Assembly (NCBI GenBank): GCA_002840155.1
Contig: PGZH01000014.1
Location: 1-64,000 of the forward strand
DNA: 64,000 nt
Source of the DNA: Gammaproteobacteria bacterium HGW-Gammaproteobacteria-13
GTDB taxonomy: Bacteria > Pseudomonadota > Gammaproteobacteria > Pseudomonadales > Pseudomonadaceae
Direction of reading: 5' to 3'
Part shown: one piece after another, positions 1-9,825 of the stretch
How the letters are laid out: every line of letters begins with the position of its first letter
Position numbering within the stretch: the first letter of the stretch is position 1
Program-made: the position numbers and the translations under genes
The notes under the pieces: model-generated
Database searches by the model: none
Told to the model about the DNA's origin: nothing
What the model saw: the letters and a program-made list of their open reading frames with translations, nothing else

Positions 1-130
1 CATACGCCTGAAGAGCTGCGCATTATAGGGACTGCCGAACGAAGGTCAATCGATTGTTATGCTTTTGTTTCAATAGCCACGAAATCAAGGGCTGCAGCCC
101 CCACCACCTGCGCGCCGCCTGCAGAAACGA

Positions 131-164
131 CAAAGCCGTTGAAGCTGACGCTTCAACGGCTTTG
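131..164. terminator. Hairpin downstream of pssA
   Basis: A perfect 14-bp inverted repeat (131-144 with 151-164, 6-nt loop) lies 20 bp beyond the pssA stop. There is no clean T-run on either strand, so it is a probable but not textbook terminator. Positions 1-130 show no gene that I can support. Confidence 0.6.
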
Positions 165-184
165 TCGAACCCTCCGCGCAGTAA

Positions 185-997
185 CTAGGCGCTTTTACCG
201 CGACGCAGGCGCAGCAGGTACTGAATCGGCCCCGAAGCCGCGTAAGCCAGGAAGATGATCAGCAGAATTCGCGGCGGATCGCTGAACACTACCGCAAACA
301 CCAGCACCACCGCCAGGATCGCCACAAAAGGCACACGCCCTTTCAGGTCCAGATCCTTGAAGCTGTTGTATTTGATATTGCTGACCATCAGCATGCCAGC
401 AGCGGCTACCAGAATGGCAACCACAAAGGCCATGTTCGAGCCTTTGATACCGAAATCACTGAAGGCCCACACCGTACCCGCCACCACACCCGCAGCAGCC
501 GGGCTAGCCAGACCGATAAAGTAGCGTTTATCGACGCTGCCGATCTGCGTATTGAAACGCGCCAAACGCAGCGCGGCACCGGCTACATAGATGAAGGCCA
601 CCATCCAGCCGACCTTGCCCATGCTACCCAGCGCCCACTCAAACGCGAGCAAGGCAGGCGCGACACCAAAGGCGACCATATCGGACAGCGAGTCGTACTC
701 GGCACCAAAAGCACTCTGAGTATTGGTCAGGCGCGCCACGCGCCCATCGAGACCATCCAGCACCATGGCAACAAACACCGCGGCTGCCGCCACATAGAAG
801 TTACCGTTCATGGCATTGATGATGGCGTAGAACCCGGCAAACAGGTTGGCCGTGGTAAATAGGTTGGGCAGCAGATAAATACCGCGATGACGGACCTTGC
901 GCCCTTCGGCGTCATGCCCCTCTTCTATATGCTCATCGATTGGCAGCAAACTTTCGGCGTCGGCGGGAGACTGCGGCTCATCTGGACGTTCATTCAT
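185..997 (-). CDS. pssA: CDP-diacylglycerol--serine O-phosphatidyltransferase
   Basis: Membrane enzyme that makes phosphatidylserine from CDP-diacylglycerol and serine, the precursor of phosphatidylethanolamine. The CDP-alcohol phosphatidyltransferase signature is intact: DGLDGRVAR followed by G-AEYDSLSD. Several hydrophobic segments surround it. The frame opens at a GTG at 1006, but the ATG at 997 has an AAGGTG ribosome site six bases upstream and gives 270 residues beginning MNERPDEP. It lies downstream of ilvC but is separated from it by a strong terminator, so it probably has its own promoter in 998-1107. Confidence 0.93.
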   Translation of the reverse strand: MNERPDEPQSPADAESLLPIDEHIEEGHDAEGRKVRHRGIYLLPNLFTTANLFAGFYAIINAMNGNFYVAAAAVFVAMVLDGLDGRVARLTNTQSAFGAEYDSLSDMVAFGVAPALLAFEWALGSMGKVGWMVAFIYVAGAALRLARFNTQIGSVDKRYFIGLASPAAAGVVAGTVWAFSDFGIKGSNMAFVVAILVAAAGMLMVSNIKYNSFKDLDLKGRVPFVAILAVVLVFAVVFSDPPRILLIIFLAYAASGPIQYLLRLRRGKSA

Positions 998-1109
998 GAA
1001 CAACACCTTGCAACGGATTTGGAGAATTTCGACAGACGCTGACGATCAGGGTTCACGCCAGCACCCATGCAACACTCAGGCTTTATACCAGAAGCCTTGC
1101 CGCACCATG

Positions 1110-1137
1110 AAAAAACGCGGCCTTGGCCGCGTTTTTT
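1110..1137 (-). terminator. ilvC terminator
   Basis: A 13-bp perfect stem (1110-1122 with 1125-1137) with a GC core and A6/T6 arms forms an intrinsic terminator 16 bp after the ilvC stop. It also works on paper in the other direction. Confidence 0.85.
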
Positions 1138-1153
1138 CTTACGTCACAAAACC

Positions 1154-2295
<1,142 letters not shown>

Positions 2296-3177
2296 ATGGA
2301 TAGTCACGCACTCAGGCTTTTTCTCTCTTTGGCCGACAACCTGCACTTCGGTAAAACCAGCCGTGAGCAACACGTCAGCCCTTCCGCGCTCAGCCGTAGC
2401 ATCAAACAGCTTGAGGACGAACTGGGCGCGCCACTGTTTCTGCGCGACAACCGCTCAGTGCGCCTGACCCGCGAGGGACAACAGTTTCGCGAGTATGCCA
2501 GCGAAGTTATCAACGGTTGGCAAGCCATCCGCCAGACCTTCAAGCAGGATCAGTTGATCCTCCACGGCGAGCTTTCCCTGTATTGCTCGGTAACGGCCAG
2601 CTACAGCTTCCTCTATGACATCTTGAGCAGCTTTCGCCAGGACTACCCACGCATTGAAATGAAGCTGCATACTGGCGACCCGGCCAAGGCCGTAGAACGT
2701 GTGCAAGAAGGACTGGAAGATCTGGCCATTGGCGCCCGCCCTGACAGCTTGCCGGCCGGCATCGAATTTCAACCGATAGCCCGTTCAGCGCTGTGCTTTA
2801 TCGGCCCGCAGTCACCGCAGCTATTAAGCGAAGAACAGCTTAGACATCCCACAGCGGAGAGCTGGCGGGATGTGCCGATGATCCTCTCGGAAGAAGGCCT
2901 CGCCCGTACCCGCACCGATCTATGGCTGAAGAGCCACAACATCAAACCACGCATTTATGCCCAGGTGAGCGGCAATGAAGCCATCGTCAGCATGGTGAGC
3001 CTGGGCTTTGGCATTGGCGTAGTCCCGCAGATCGTTCTCGATAACAGCCCACTGACCGCACGCATCCGCATCTACGATATTCAGCCACCGCTAACTGCCT
3101 ACGACATCGGCCTGTTCGCGCTGGAGAAGCGCCTTAAAGATCCGCTCATTAACGCTTTCTGGAATCGCCAACGCTAA
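2296..3177 (+). CDS. ilvY: LysR-family regulator IlvY
   Basis: LysR-type transcription factor of 293 residues with an N-terminal winged helix-turn-helix (LHFGKTSREQHVSPSALSRS, about residues 15-34) and a C-terminal effector domain. Its position divergent to ilvC and its sequence type identify it as IlvY, the acetolactate-responsive activator of ilvC. The frame is open from 2245, but the ATG at 2296 starting MDSHALRLFL fits the family. It is convergent with ilvH, with a shared terminator between them. Confidence 0.88.
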   Translation: MDSHALRLFLSLADNLHFGKTSREQHVSPSALSRSIKQLEDELGAPLFLRDNRSVRLTREGQQFREYASEVINGWQAIRQTFKQDQLILHGELSLYCSVTASYSFLYDILSSFRQDYPRIEMKLHTGDPAKAVERVQEGLEDLAIGARPDSLPAGIEFQPIARSALCFIGPQSPQLLSEEQLRHPTAESWRDVPMILSEEGLARTRTDLWLKSHNIKPRIYAQVSGNEAIVSMVSLGFGIGVVPQIVLDNSPLTARIRIYDIQPPLTAYDIGLFALEKRLKDPLINAFWNRQR

Positions 3178-3204
3178 CCTACTACGTGCCACCCCAGAAA
3201 CGCA

Positions 3205-3238
3205 AAAAGCCCTCAGGAGATATCCCCCGAGGGCTTTT
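3205..3238. terminator. Bidirectional terminator between ilvY and ilvH
   Basis: Perfect 10-bp stem AAAAGCCCTC / GAGGGCTTTT (3205-3214 with 3229-3238). A- and T-rich arms on both sides let it end both convergent genes. Confidence 0.85.
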
Positions 3239-3259
3239 GGTTTTATCAGTACAACGTAA

Positions 3260-3751
3260 TCAGATGCTCAGCACCTTGTCGCCACGAGCAATACCGGTCA
3301 CACCACTGCGTACGGTTTCCAGAATCGACGCGGTGCCGATGGCCTGGATAAAGCTGTCCAGCTTGTCGCTCGTGCCGGCAAGCTGAATGGTGTAGACGCT
3401 GCTGGTCACATCGACGATCTGCCCACGGAAGATGTCGGTGGTACGTTTGACTTCAGCACGTTGAGCACCAGTCGCCTTGACCTTGACCAACATCAGCTCG
3501 CGCTCGACGTGAGCGCTTTCCGACAGATCGACCAGTTTGACCACTTCAACCAGCTTGTTGAGGTTTTTGGTGATCTGCTCGATGACTTCATCATGACCCA
3601 CAGTGGTCAGCGTCAGACGCGACAGGGTCGGGTCTTCGGTCGGCGCCACAGTCAGGCTTTCGATGTTGTAGTTGCGCTGCGAGAACAGACCGACCACGCG
3701 GGACAATGCGCCGGGCTCGTTTTCCAGCAGCAGGGAAATAATGTGTCGCAT
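3260..3751 (-). CDS. ilvH: Acetolactate synthase small (regulatory) subunit
   Basis: Regulatory subunit of acetohydroxyacid synthase. It carries the ACT domain that binds valine for feedback inhibition and raises activity of the catalytic subunit. The protein begins MRHIISLLLENEPGALSRVV and has 163 residues, normal for IlvH. The frame extends to 3781, but that part overlaps ilvI. ilvI ends at 3754, two bases before this start, so the genes form an ilvI-ilvH operon with probable translational coupling. Here the operon ends at the terminator and does not continue into ilvC. Confidence 0.95.
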   Translation of the reverse strand: MRHIISLLLENEPGALSRVVGLFSQRNYNIESLTVAPTEDPTLSRLTLTTVGHDEVIEQITKNLNKLVEVVKLVDLSESAHVERELMLVKVKATGAQRAEVKRTTDIFRGQIVDVTSSVYTIQLAGTSDKLDSFIQAIGTASILETVRSGVTGIARGDKVLSI

Positions 3752-3753
3752 GA

Positions 3754-5478
3754 TTAGGTACGCTCCGTCTTGCTCAGCCACATATCGCGCATTGCACCGT
3801 CTTTGATCTGCATCGGATAGACGTGCTCACTGGTATCAACCTGGATATCGAGGAACACCAGGCGATCCTTCATCGCGAAGGCCTCCTCCATCTTCGGTTT
3901 TAGATCCTTCAGATCAGTGATGCGCATGCCGACATGGCCATAGGCCTCGGCCAGCTTGACGAAGTCCGGCAACGATTCCATATAGGAATGCGAGTGACGG
4001 CTACCGTAGTTCATGTCCTGCCACTGGCGCACCATACCCAGCGCACCGTTGTTAAGGTTGACGATTTTCACCGGCAAACCGTACTGCAGGCAGGTCGACA
4101 GCTCCTGAATGTTCATCTGGATACTGCCTTCACCGGTTACGCAGGCGACCTCGTCATCCGGGAAGCTCAGCTTGACGCCCATGGCAGCAGGGAAACCAAA
4201 GCCCATGGTGCCCAGACCGCCGGAGTTGATCCAACGGTTCGGCTTGTTGAAGCGGTAGTACTGGGCTGCGAACATCTGATGCTGACCAACGTCGGAGGTC
4301 ACGAACGCGTCGCCACCGGTAACTTCGGACAGCGTCTCAATTACGGTCTGCGGCTTGATGATGCTGCCGTCGCCCTTGTCGTAAGGGAACATGATGCGAC
4401 CACCACGCCACTCTTCGATCTGCTTCCACCAGCTCGCCAGGGCATCCTTGTTCAACTGCTCGCCGATTTCTTTAAGGATCGCGACCATCTCGGTCATAAC
4501 ACTATCAACCGGGCCGACGATTGGGATATCGGCCTTGATGGTCTTGGAGATGGAAGCCGGGTCGATATCGACGTGAATGATCTTGGCGTTCGGGCAGAAC
4601 TTGCTCGCGCCGTTGATCACCCGGTCATCGAAGCGCGCGCCCACCGCCAGGATCACATCGGCGTGGTGCATCGCCAGGTTGGCGGTGTAGCTGCCGTGCA
4701 TACCGAGCATGCCGAGGAACTGGCGATCGGTGCCTGGATAGCCGCCCAAGCCCATCAGGGTGTTGGTAACTGGCAGGTTGAGCATCTGCGCCAGCTCAGT
4801 CAGCGGCGCTGCAGCACCGCCCATGATCACGCCACCACCGGAATAGATGACTGGACGCTTGGCCGTCAGCAGCAGTTCCGCCGCCTTGCGGATCTGCCCG
4901 GAGTGACCACGCAGAGCCGGGCTGTAGGAGCGCAGCTTGACCTTCTTCGGATAGACGTACTCGAACTTCTCCGCCGGGTTGGTCATGTCCTTCGGAATAT
5001 CCACGACCACCGGGCCTGGACGGCCGGATTGCGCCAGATAGAAGGCTTTCTTCAGGACTTCCGGGATCTCCGAGGCGTGCTTGATCATAAAGCTGTGCTT
5101 CACGATTGGCCGCGAGATACCGATCATGTCGGTTTCCTGGAAGGCATCGGTGCCGACCATGGTGCTTGGCACCTGGCCAGACAACACCACCATCGGAATA
5201 GAGTCCATATAGGCGGTGGCAATACCGGTGATGGCATTGGTTGCGCCAGGGCCAGAGGTTACCAGCACCACACCGGCTTTACCGGTGGCACGGGCATAGC
5301 CGTCAGCCATATGGGTTGCCGCTTGTTCATGACGAACCAGGATGTGCTGCACTTCCGGCTCTTTGAACAGGGCATCGTAGATGTGTAGAAGAGCACCGCC
5401 CGGGTACCCATAGATGTTCTTAACGCCTTCGTCACGCAAAAAGCGGACGACCATTTCAGCGCCGGATAAAAGCTCCAC
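3754..5478 (-). CDS. ilvI: Acetolactate synthase large (catalytic) subunit
   Basis: Thiamine-diphosphate enzyme that condenses two pyruvates (or pyruvate plus 2-oxobutyrate), the first step of branched-chain amino-acid synthesis. Visible features are the N-terminal ThDP domain with the catalytic glutamate in [15 protein letters not shown], a central FAD-binding region, and the C-terminal ThDP/Mg motif GEGSIQMN followed by NN. Two in-frame GTG codons compete at 5487 and 5478. The second has AGAGGT seven bases upstream and yields the usual 574 residues (VELLSGAEM), so I choose it. A leader with a possible attenuator precedes it. Confidence 0.95.
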   Translation of the reverse strand: MELLSGAEMVVRFLRDEGVKNIYGYPGGALLHIYDALFKEPEVQHILVRHEQAATHMADGYARATGKAGVVLVTSGPGATNAITGIATAYMDSIPMVVLSGQVPSTMVGTDAFQETDMIGISRPIVKHSFMIKHASEIPEVLKKAFYLAQSGRPGPVVVDIPKDMTNPAEKFEYVYPKKVKLRSYSPALRGHSGQIRKAAELLLTAKRPVIYSGGGVIMGGAAAPLTELAQMLNLPVTNTLMGLGGYPGTDRQFLGMLGMHGSYTANLAMHHADVILAVGARFDDRVINGASKFCPNAKIIHVDIDPASISKTIKADIPIVGPVDSVMTEMVAILKEIGEQLNKDALASWWKQIEEWRGGRIMFPYDKGDGSIIKPQTVIETLSEVTGGDAFVTSDVGQHQMFAAQYYRFNKPNRWINSGGLGTMGFGFPAAMGVKLSFPDDEVACVTGEGSIQMNIQELSTCLQYGLPVKIVNLNNGALGMVRQWQDMNYGSRHSHSYMESLPDFVKLAEAYGHVGMRITDLKDLKPKMEEAFAMKDRLVFLDIQVDTSEHVYPMQIKDGAMRDMWLSKTERT

Positions 5479-5501
5479 GTTGTTCACCTCTAAAACGCCA
5501 G

Positions 5502-5525
5502 AAAACCGCCCAACAAGGAGGACGG
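5502..5525 (-). terminator. Possible attenuator hairpin before ilvI
   Basis: On the minus strand CCGTCC (5525-5520) can pair with GGGCGG (5511-5506; one G-U pair) and is followed by TTTT, ending 24 nt before the ilvI start codon. A terminator inside the leader suggests attenuation. The stem is short, and I found no convincing leader peptide rich in Val, Leu or Ile codons. Confidence 0.4.
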
Positions 5526-5744
5526 CCTAAGATAGGTTTACTGTCAGCAGAGCATGAGCGACGGTGGTCGCCGACTACGTCAGCTACAACTGAGCAAGTA
5601 TTGGGAATGCCCCAAAGTGTTGCGGGGTCTTCCCACCCAGCGCGAGGTAACGCGTTGCGGGTGTAACAGGTCGGCGCGGGTGTGCACCTCATGTCTACTG
5701 AGCTAAAGCCTGCTTGCGGCGGACTCCACTACAGCGAGCGTGGA

Positions 5745-5773
5745 ATTGTTCGGATTCAGCGCTGCCAAGTCAA
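5745..5773 (-). promoter_or_regulatory. Candidate sigma70 promoter of ilvI-ilvH
   Basis: On the minus strand, TTGACT (5773-5768), a 17-nt spacer and AACAAT (5750-5745) resemble -35 and -10 boxes. Transcription would start near 5738 and give a leader of about 260 nt before ilvI. The 5479-5885 interval holds no protein gene I can support; a 78-codon frame in it has no family resemblance. Confidence 0.45.
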
Positions 5774-5885
5774 GCAATCCGTGATTGAATCTGCAATCTT
5801 CTGCTGTGACGCAGCGCAGGATGACGATTCGAACATTTTGGTTATAGTAGTCAGCAGGCACCGCAGCTCAATATAAGGAAACCGC

Positions 5886-6329
5886 ATGCGCCGCATGATC
5901 ATCACCAGCAGCTTGCTGCTCGCCATGAGCGCTACCGCCATGGCCAGCCAGGTTTACAAGTGGGTCGACGCCCAAGGCGTAACGCACTTCAGCGCACAGC
6001 CGCCACAAGGCCAAGACGCCACCAGCATCAACACCGCAACACCGCCGCCAAAACCTGTCGTCGCAGAAGAGAAGAAAGCGGCGCCGACCTTCGAAAGCAT
6101 CGCCGACCCCGAGCAGGCAGCCATCGATGAAAAGGTCAAACAGGAGGTTGCCGCCAAAGAAGTGGAGCGCAAGAAGTACTGCGCAGATGTGCGCACCAAC
6201 CTTTCGCAACTGGAAAACAACCCGCGGGTACGCGTGGATGTAGACGGTGAAGTACGTCGCCTAAGCGAAGAAGAGCGCCAGAGCCGTATCAGCGAAGCGC
6301 AGAAGGCGATTGCCGAAAACTGCAAATAA
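5886..6329 (+). CDS. DUF4124 periplasmic protein
   Basis: 147 residues with a cleavable signal peptide (MRRMIITSSLLLAMSATAMA), followed by the DUF4124 core seen as QVYKWVDAQGVTHFSAQPP, then a proline-rich linker and a charged, probably helical C-terminus. AAGGAA lies just upstream of the start. A TATAGT-like -10 near 5843 could be its promoter. The family is common in Pseudomonas cell envelopes and has no established function. It is convergent with the YqcC-like gene. Confidence 0.85.
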   Translation: MRRMIITSSLLLAMSATAMASQVYKWVDAQGVTHFSAQPPQGQDATSINTATPPPKPVVAEEKKAAPTFESIADPEQAAIDEKVKQEVAAKEVERKKYCADVRTNLSQLENNPRVRVDVDGEVRRLSEEERQSRISEAQKAIAENCK

Positions 6330-6344
6330 GCCCGTCGGCGCGAC

Positions 6345-6674
6345 TCAGGTCGCGCCAACAATCAGCTGATCAAATTCACCCAGCAGTTTGATCAGCGTCC
6401 TGGCTTTTTTGGCCTGACCGCCATACACCTGCTCGGCCATCGGCTGAATCCCGGAAACACTGGGCAATGCGGCCCCTGCTTCCAGCATCTGCTTCATCCT
6501 CGGTAGAAATATCCACTGCAGCCACTGTTCGAACGCCAGCGTATCGACACAGAACGGCTGCTGACTGGATAGCGCCTGCGCACTAGGCGCCTGCGCATCC
6601 CACCAACCTTGCACGCGCAGCTCTCGCTCGATCAGCAACAGCTGCTCCGCCACCACAGGTACGCGCGCATCCAT
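6345..6674 (-). CDS. YqcC-family (DUF446) protein
   Basis: Small soluble protein of 109 residues matching the YqcC family: an LLIERELRVQGWW segment near the start, FEQWLQWIFLPRMKQML in the middle, and a C-terminal LIKLLGEFDQLI. Function is unknown; in many proteobacteria it lies by pseudouridine synthase truC. The ATG overlaps the stop of the upstream lipoprotein gene by one base (TGATG), so it is translationally coupled and the last gene of the mrcB-side operon. Confidence 0.82.
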   Translation of the reverse strand: MDARVPVVAEQLLLIERELRVQGWWDAQAPSAQALSSQQPFCVDTLAFEQWLQWIFLPRMKQMLEAGAALPSVSGIQPMAEQVYGGQAKKARTLIKLLGEFDQLIVGAT

Positions 6675-7372
6675 CAGAGGCTGACTCGCGCCTGTTCACG
6701 GGCCTGGGCGGCACCCGCAGCATCACCTTGGCGCTCGCGCGCTTGGGCGATCAGGTTCCACAGACTGGCCTGCAAGGCCGGGCGGCCGTTGGCATAGCTC
6801 AGACCACGCCGGGCAAACTGCTCAGCCTGGGCCGCATCGCCTTGAGCCAAACGTACTTCGGCAAGCTTATAGAGCACCTGTGGTTCACGCGGTGCAATAC
6901 GCTGAGCGCGCTCCAGACTAGAGGCGGCGCCATTCAGATCACCACCACCCTGCTGCTGCTGAGCCGTCGTCAACAAGGCCAGAACCGGACCATCCAGCTG
7001 CTCATCCATGGCCAAACCACCACTTGGGATGCCACTGGGTGCCGGCGCGACATAGCCGCCTTGAGTGGTGGCAGGCGGCGTAGCGCTCCACGGCTGGGTC
7101 GTGCTGCCAATATCCAGCGGCGCATTGCTTGCCGGGAACGACTGAATCGGCGCGGAACTCCCGCCACCACCCGGCACCATCACTACCACACCAGAGTCTT
7201 CCGGCAGGGCCTGAGGCTGTGCAGCGGGCGCACCATAACCGCCTGGCGTACCCGACTGCGCGCCGGCTACCGCAGTACCGCCTTCAACTACCGGAATCGA
7301 GCCGCGCGGCACGCTGCTACAGCCGGCCAACAACAACGAAGCCGTTACAGCTGGAATCAACCACTTATTCAC
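6674..7372 (-). CDS. TPR-repeat lipoprotein
   Basis: 232 residues with a GTG start preceded by an AGAGGG ribosome site. The N-terminus is a lipoprotein signal with lipobox LLAGC (Cys near residue 18). A long Gly/Pro/Ser-rich stretch follows, then tetratricopeptide-type helices from about residue 125 (ALLTTAQQQQGGGDLNGAA, EPQVLYKLAEVRLAQGDAAQA, RPALQASLWNLIAQARERQGDAAGA). It lies 17 bp after mrcB. By context it may be an outer-membrane partner of PBP1b, comparable in role to E. coli LpoB, but the sequence alone does not prove that. Confidence 0.8.
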   Translation of the reverse strand: MNKWLIPAVTASLLLAGCSSVPRGSIPVVEGGTAVAGAQSGTPGGYGAPAAQPQALPEDSGVVVMVPGGGGSSAPIQSFPASNAPLDIGSTTQPWSATPPATTQGGYVAPAPSGIPSGGLAMDEQLDGPVLALLTTAQQQQGGGDLNGAASSLERAQRIAPREPQVLYKLAEVRLAQGDAAQAEQFARRGLSYANGRPALQASLWNLIAQARERQGDAAGAAQAREQARVSL

Positions 7373-7389
7373 GTCACACCCTCTTTAAC

Positions 7390-9708
7390 TTAATCCAACC
7401 AGCCGCGTACCCAATCCATCACTTCATTGACCGGCGCCTGAATACCACAGGCCGGCCCGGCGACGGGTTGGCTGCCGCGAATATACGGCATCTGTACTGC
7501 ATTCGGACAACTCGGGTCAGTGCCCTGGCCGCTGCTGGCATCCACCCAGGCTTGCACCACGTTGTCCGGCACTGGCATATCCAGCGGCAGCGGGTCGGCC
7601 TTGCGCATAAAGTCAGTCCACACCTGCAGCGCACCGGTCGCACCGGTCAGCGGCGTCGGGCCGTTATCATCACGACCTAACCAGACCACTGCCAGCACAT
7701 CCTGGCTGAAGCCGGCAAACCAGCTGTCGCGCGAGTCGTTACTGGTGCCGGTCTTGCCGGCCAGGGCCAGGGAGCGCGGCAGCTGGCTGTAGACCGAACG
7801 CCCTGTGCCTTCTGACATCGTGCGCTGCATGGCGTTCTGCAGCAGGTAGATAGCGCCGCTGTCGAAACGCTGCTGAATCTGGAATGGATAACGTTTGAGC
7901 GGCTCGCCCTCGGCCGTCAATACCGCACGAATACCGCGCAACGGCGTATTGAAGCCACCATTGGCCAAGGTCTGGTACATGTTCGCTACGTTCATCGGGC
8001 TCAGCCCACCAGCGCCGAGCAGCATCGACGGATACGCCGGCCACTGCTGCTCGACACCCAATCGATTGAGGGTCTTCAGCACTTCTGGCACGCCGAGTTC
8101 CAAGCCGAGCTTGGCAGTCGACAGGTTGTAGGAGTTGACCAGGCCCTGGTACAGGTAAATCGTGCCATGGGCCTTGCGGTCGTAGTTCTGCGGGCTCCAG
8201 ACCTGACCGTCCTGACCCTTGATGGAGAACGGCTGATCTTCCAGCAAACTGGTCAAGGTGTACTGGCTGGGACGTTCCAACGCGGTCAAGTAAATCGCCG
8301 GCTTGATCAGCGAACCAATCGGCCGTACCGCATCCAGCGCGCGGTTGAAGCCGGCAAAGCGCGGCTGGCGGCTACCAATAATGGCCTGCACCTCACCACT
8401 TTCCGGACTGGTCACCACCATCCCGGCTTCGACCTGATCAACCCCTTTGCGCCCGGACAGGCGTTTCAGGGTGTCGGCCAAGGCGCTTTCGGCCTTGAGC
8501 TGCATGATCGGATCGAAGCTGGTGAAGATGCGCAGGCCCTCTTCGGTCAGGTCCTGCTCCTGGTAGTCCTCGCGCAGCTGGCGCTTGACCAGATCAAGGA
8601 AGGCTGGGAACGAGCTGTCCGCCAAGGTACCGCGCTGGGTAATGCCCAACGGTTTCTGTTTTGCCGCTTCCACTTCTTCCGTGCTGGCCACGCCCTGGGC
8701 GGCCAGTACATCGAGCACCAGGTTACGTCGTTCCAGCGCACGCTCGGGGTTGCGGCGCGGATTGTAGTAGGTCGGCCCCTTGACCATACCCACCAAGAGC
8801 GCCACCTGATCAAGCTTCAATTCGGACAGTGGCTGACTGAAGAAATACTGGCTGGCCAGGCCAAAACCGTGAACCGCACGCTGACCGTCCTGCCCGAGAA
8901 ACACTTCATTGAGATAGGCCTCAAGAATGTCCTTCTTCTCGTAATGCAGCTCCAGCAGCACCGCCATCATGGCTTCGGTGGCTTTACGGGCCAGGGTGCG
9001 CTCGTTGGTCAGGTAGAAGTTCTTCACCAACTGCTGAGTCAAGGTACTGCCGCCCTGGCGCAGCTGACCGGCAGTGGCGTTGATCCACACCGCGCGGGCT
9101 ACACCCTTGGGCGAAACGCCAAAGTGGTTGAAGAACTCGCGGTCTTCAATCGCCACCAGGGTTTCCACCAGATACGGCGGCACCTGCTCCAGCTTGATCA
9201 GCACACGGTCTTCCTGGTGCGCCGGGTACAAGCCGCCAATCAGCAACGGTTCAAGCCGCGCCACTGCAAGGTTGCCGCCGCCCGCCTGAGTCAGGCCGGC
9301 AACGTAATCACCAGAGAAGCGCACACGTACGCGTTGCGATGGTTCAACACTTTCGTAGAACTGAAAACCGCGTGAATGCAGCTCGATATTGTTGCCGGCG
9401 ACCGAAACACCGCCAGGGCCGGCCACTACGCTTTCGCGGCGATAACCCAGGGCATCCAGCTCCTTGAGGAAGTCATCCTTGGCCAGTTTTTGCCCAACAA
9501 ACAGCTCCAGCGGTCTGGCATAGACCTTGGCGGGCACAGTCCAGCGCTTGCCGGAGAACTTCTCCTGCACCACTGCATCGAGGTAAACCGCAAACACGGC
9601 GATCACCACCAAGCCAACCAGGCCGAGCTTGATAGCCCAGCCTAACCAGGGGCGCATACCGCCGGAACGGCGTTTAGAACGGGGACGAGAAGATCGGGTA
9701 CGAGTCAT
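7390..9708 (-). CDS. mrcB: Penicillin-binding protein 1B (bifunctional)
   Basis: Class A penicillin-binding protein of 772 residues that polymerises and cross-links peptidoglycan. It has a cytoplasmic Arg-rich N-terminus, one membrane anchor (about residues 24-44), a UB2H-like region, and a glycosyltransferase domain with catalytic Glu188 in EDREFFNHFGVS. The transpeptidase domain shows Ser466-x-x-Lys469 (SLIK), SYN at 526-528 and KTGTS starting at 652. All catalytic motifs are present. The gene starts at ATG 9708 and is followed by the TPR lipoprotein and YqcC-like genes in one probable operon. Confidence 0.96.
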   Translation of the reverse strand: MTRTRSSRPRSKRRSGGMRPWLGWAIKLGLVGLVVIAVFAVYLDAVVQEKFSGKRWTVPAKVYARPLELFVGQKLAKDDFLKELDALGYRRESVVAGPGGVSVAGNNIELHSRGFQFYESVEPSQRVRVRFSGDYVAGLTQAGGGNLAVARLEPLLIGGLYPAHQEDRVLIKLEQVPPYLVETLVAIEDREFFNHFGVSPKGVARAVWINATAGQLRQGGSTLTQQLVKNFYLTNERTLARKATEAMMAVLLELHYEKKDILEAYLNEVFLGQDGQRAVHGFGLASQYFFSQPLSELKLDQVALLVGMVKGPTYYNPRRNPERALERRNLVLDVLAAQGVASTEEVEAAKQKPLGITQRGTLADSSFPAFLDLVKRQLREDYQEQDLTEEGLRIFTSFDPIMQLKAESALADTLKRLSGRKGVDQVEAGMVVTSPESGEVQAIIGSRQPRFAGFNRALDAVRPIGSLIKPAIYLTALERPSQYTLTSLLEDQPFSIKGQDGQVWSPQNYDRKAHGTIYLYQGLVNSYNLSTAKLGLELGVPEVLKTLNRLGVEQQWPAYPSMLLGAGGLSPMNVANMYQTLANGGFNTPLRGIRAVLTAEGEPLKRYPFQIQQRFDSGAIYLLQNAMQRTMSEGTGRSVYSQLPRSLALAGKTGTSNDSRDSWFAGFSQDVLAVVWLGRDDNGPTPLTGATGALQVWTDFMRKADPLPLDMPVPDNVVQAWVDASSGQGTDPSCPNAVQMPYIRGSQPVAGPACGIQAPVNEVMDWVRGWLD

Positions 9709-9825
9709 GGCGCGGCATTATACGCACTTTGCCCACTTGCCAGCAGACCAGCGCAGCGGTTTGCAGACTGGCGTTGAGCGGCCATAATGGCCGCCTCTTA
9801 TTCAGTACAACGCCAAGGATCGCCC

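Noticed and set aside
1-130. Possible end of an rRNA operon or upstream gene
   Set aside because: No recognisable rRNA, tRNA or protein sequence in this short stretch.
5456-5692. 78-codon frame as an ilv leader peptide
   Set aside because: It runs into ilvI and has no cluster of Val, Leu or Ile codons.
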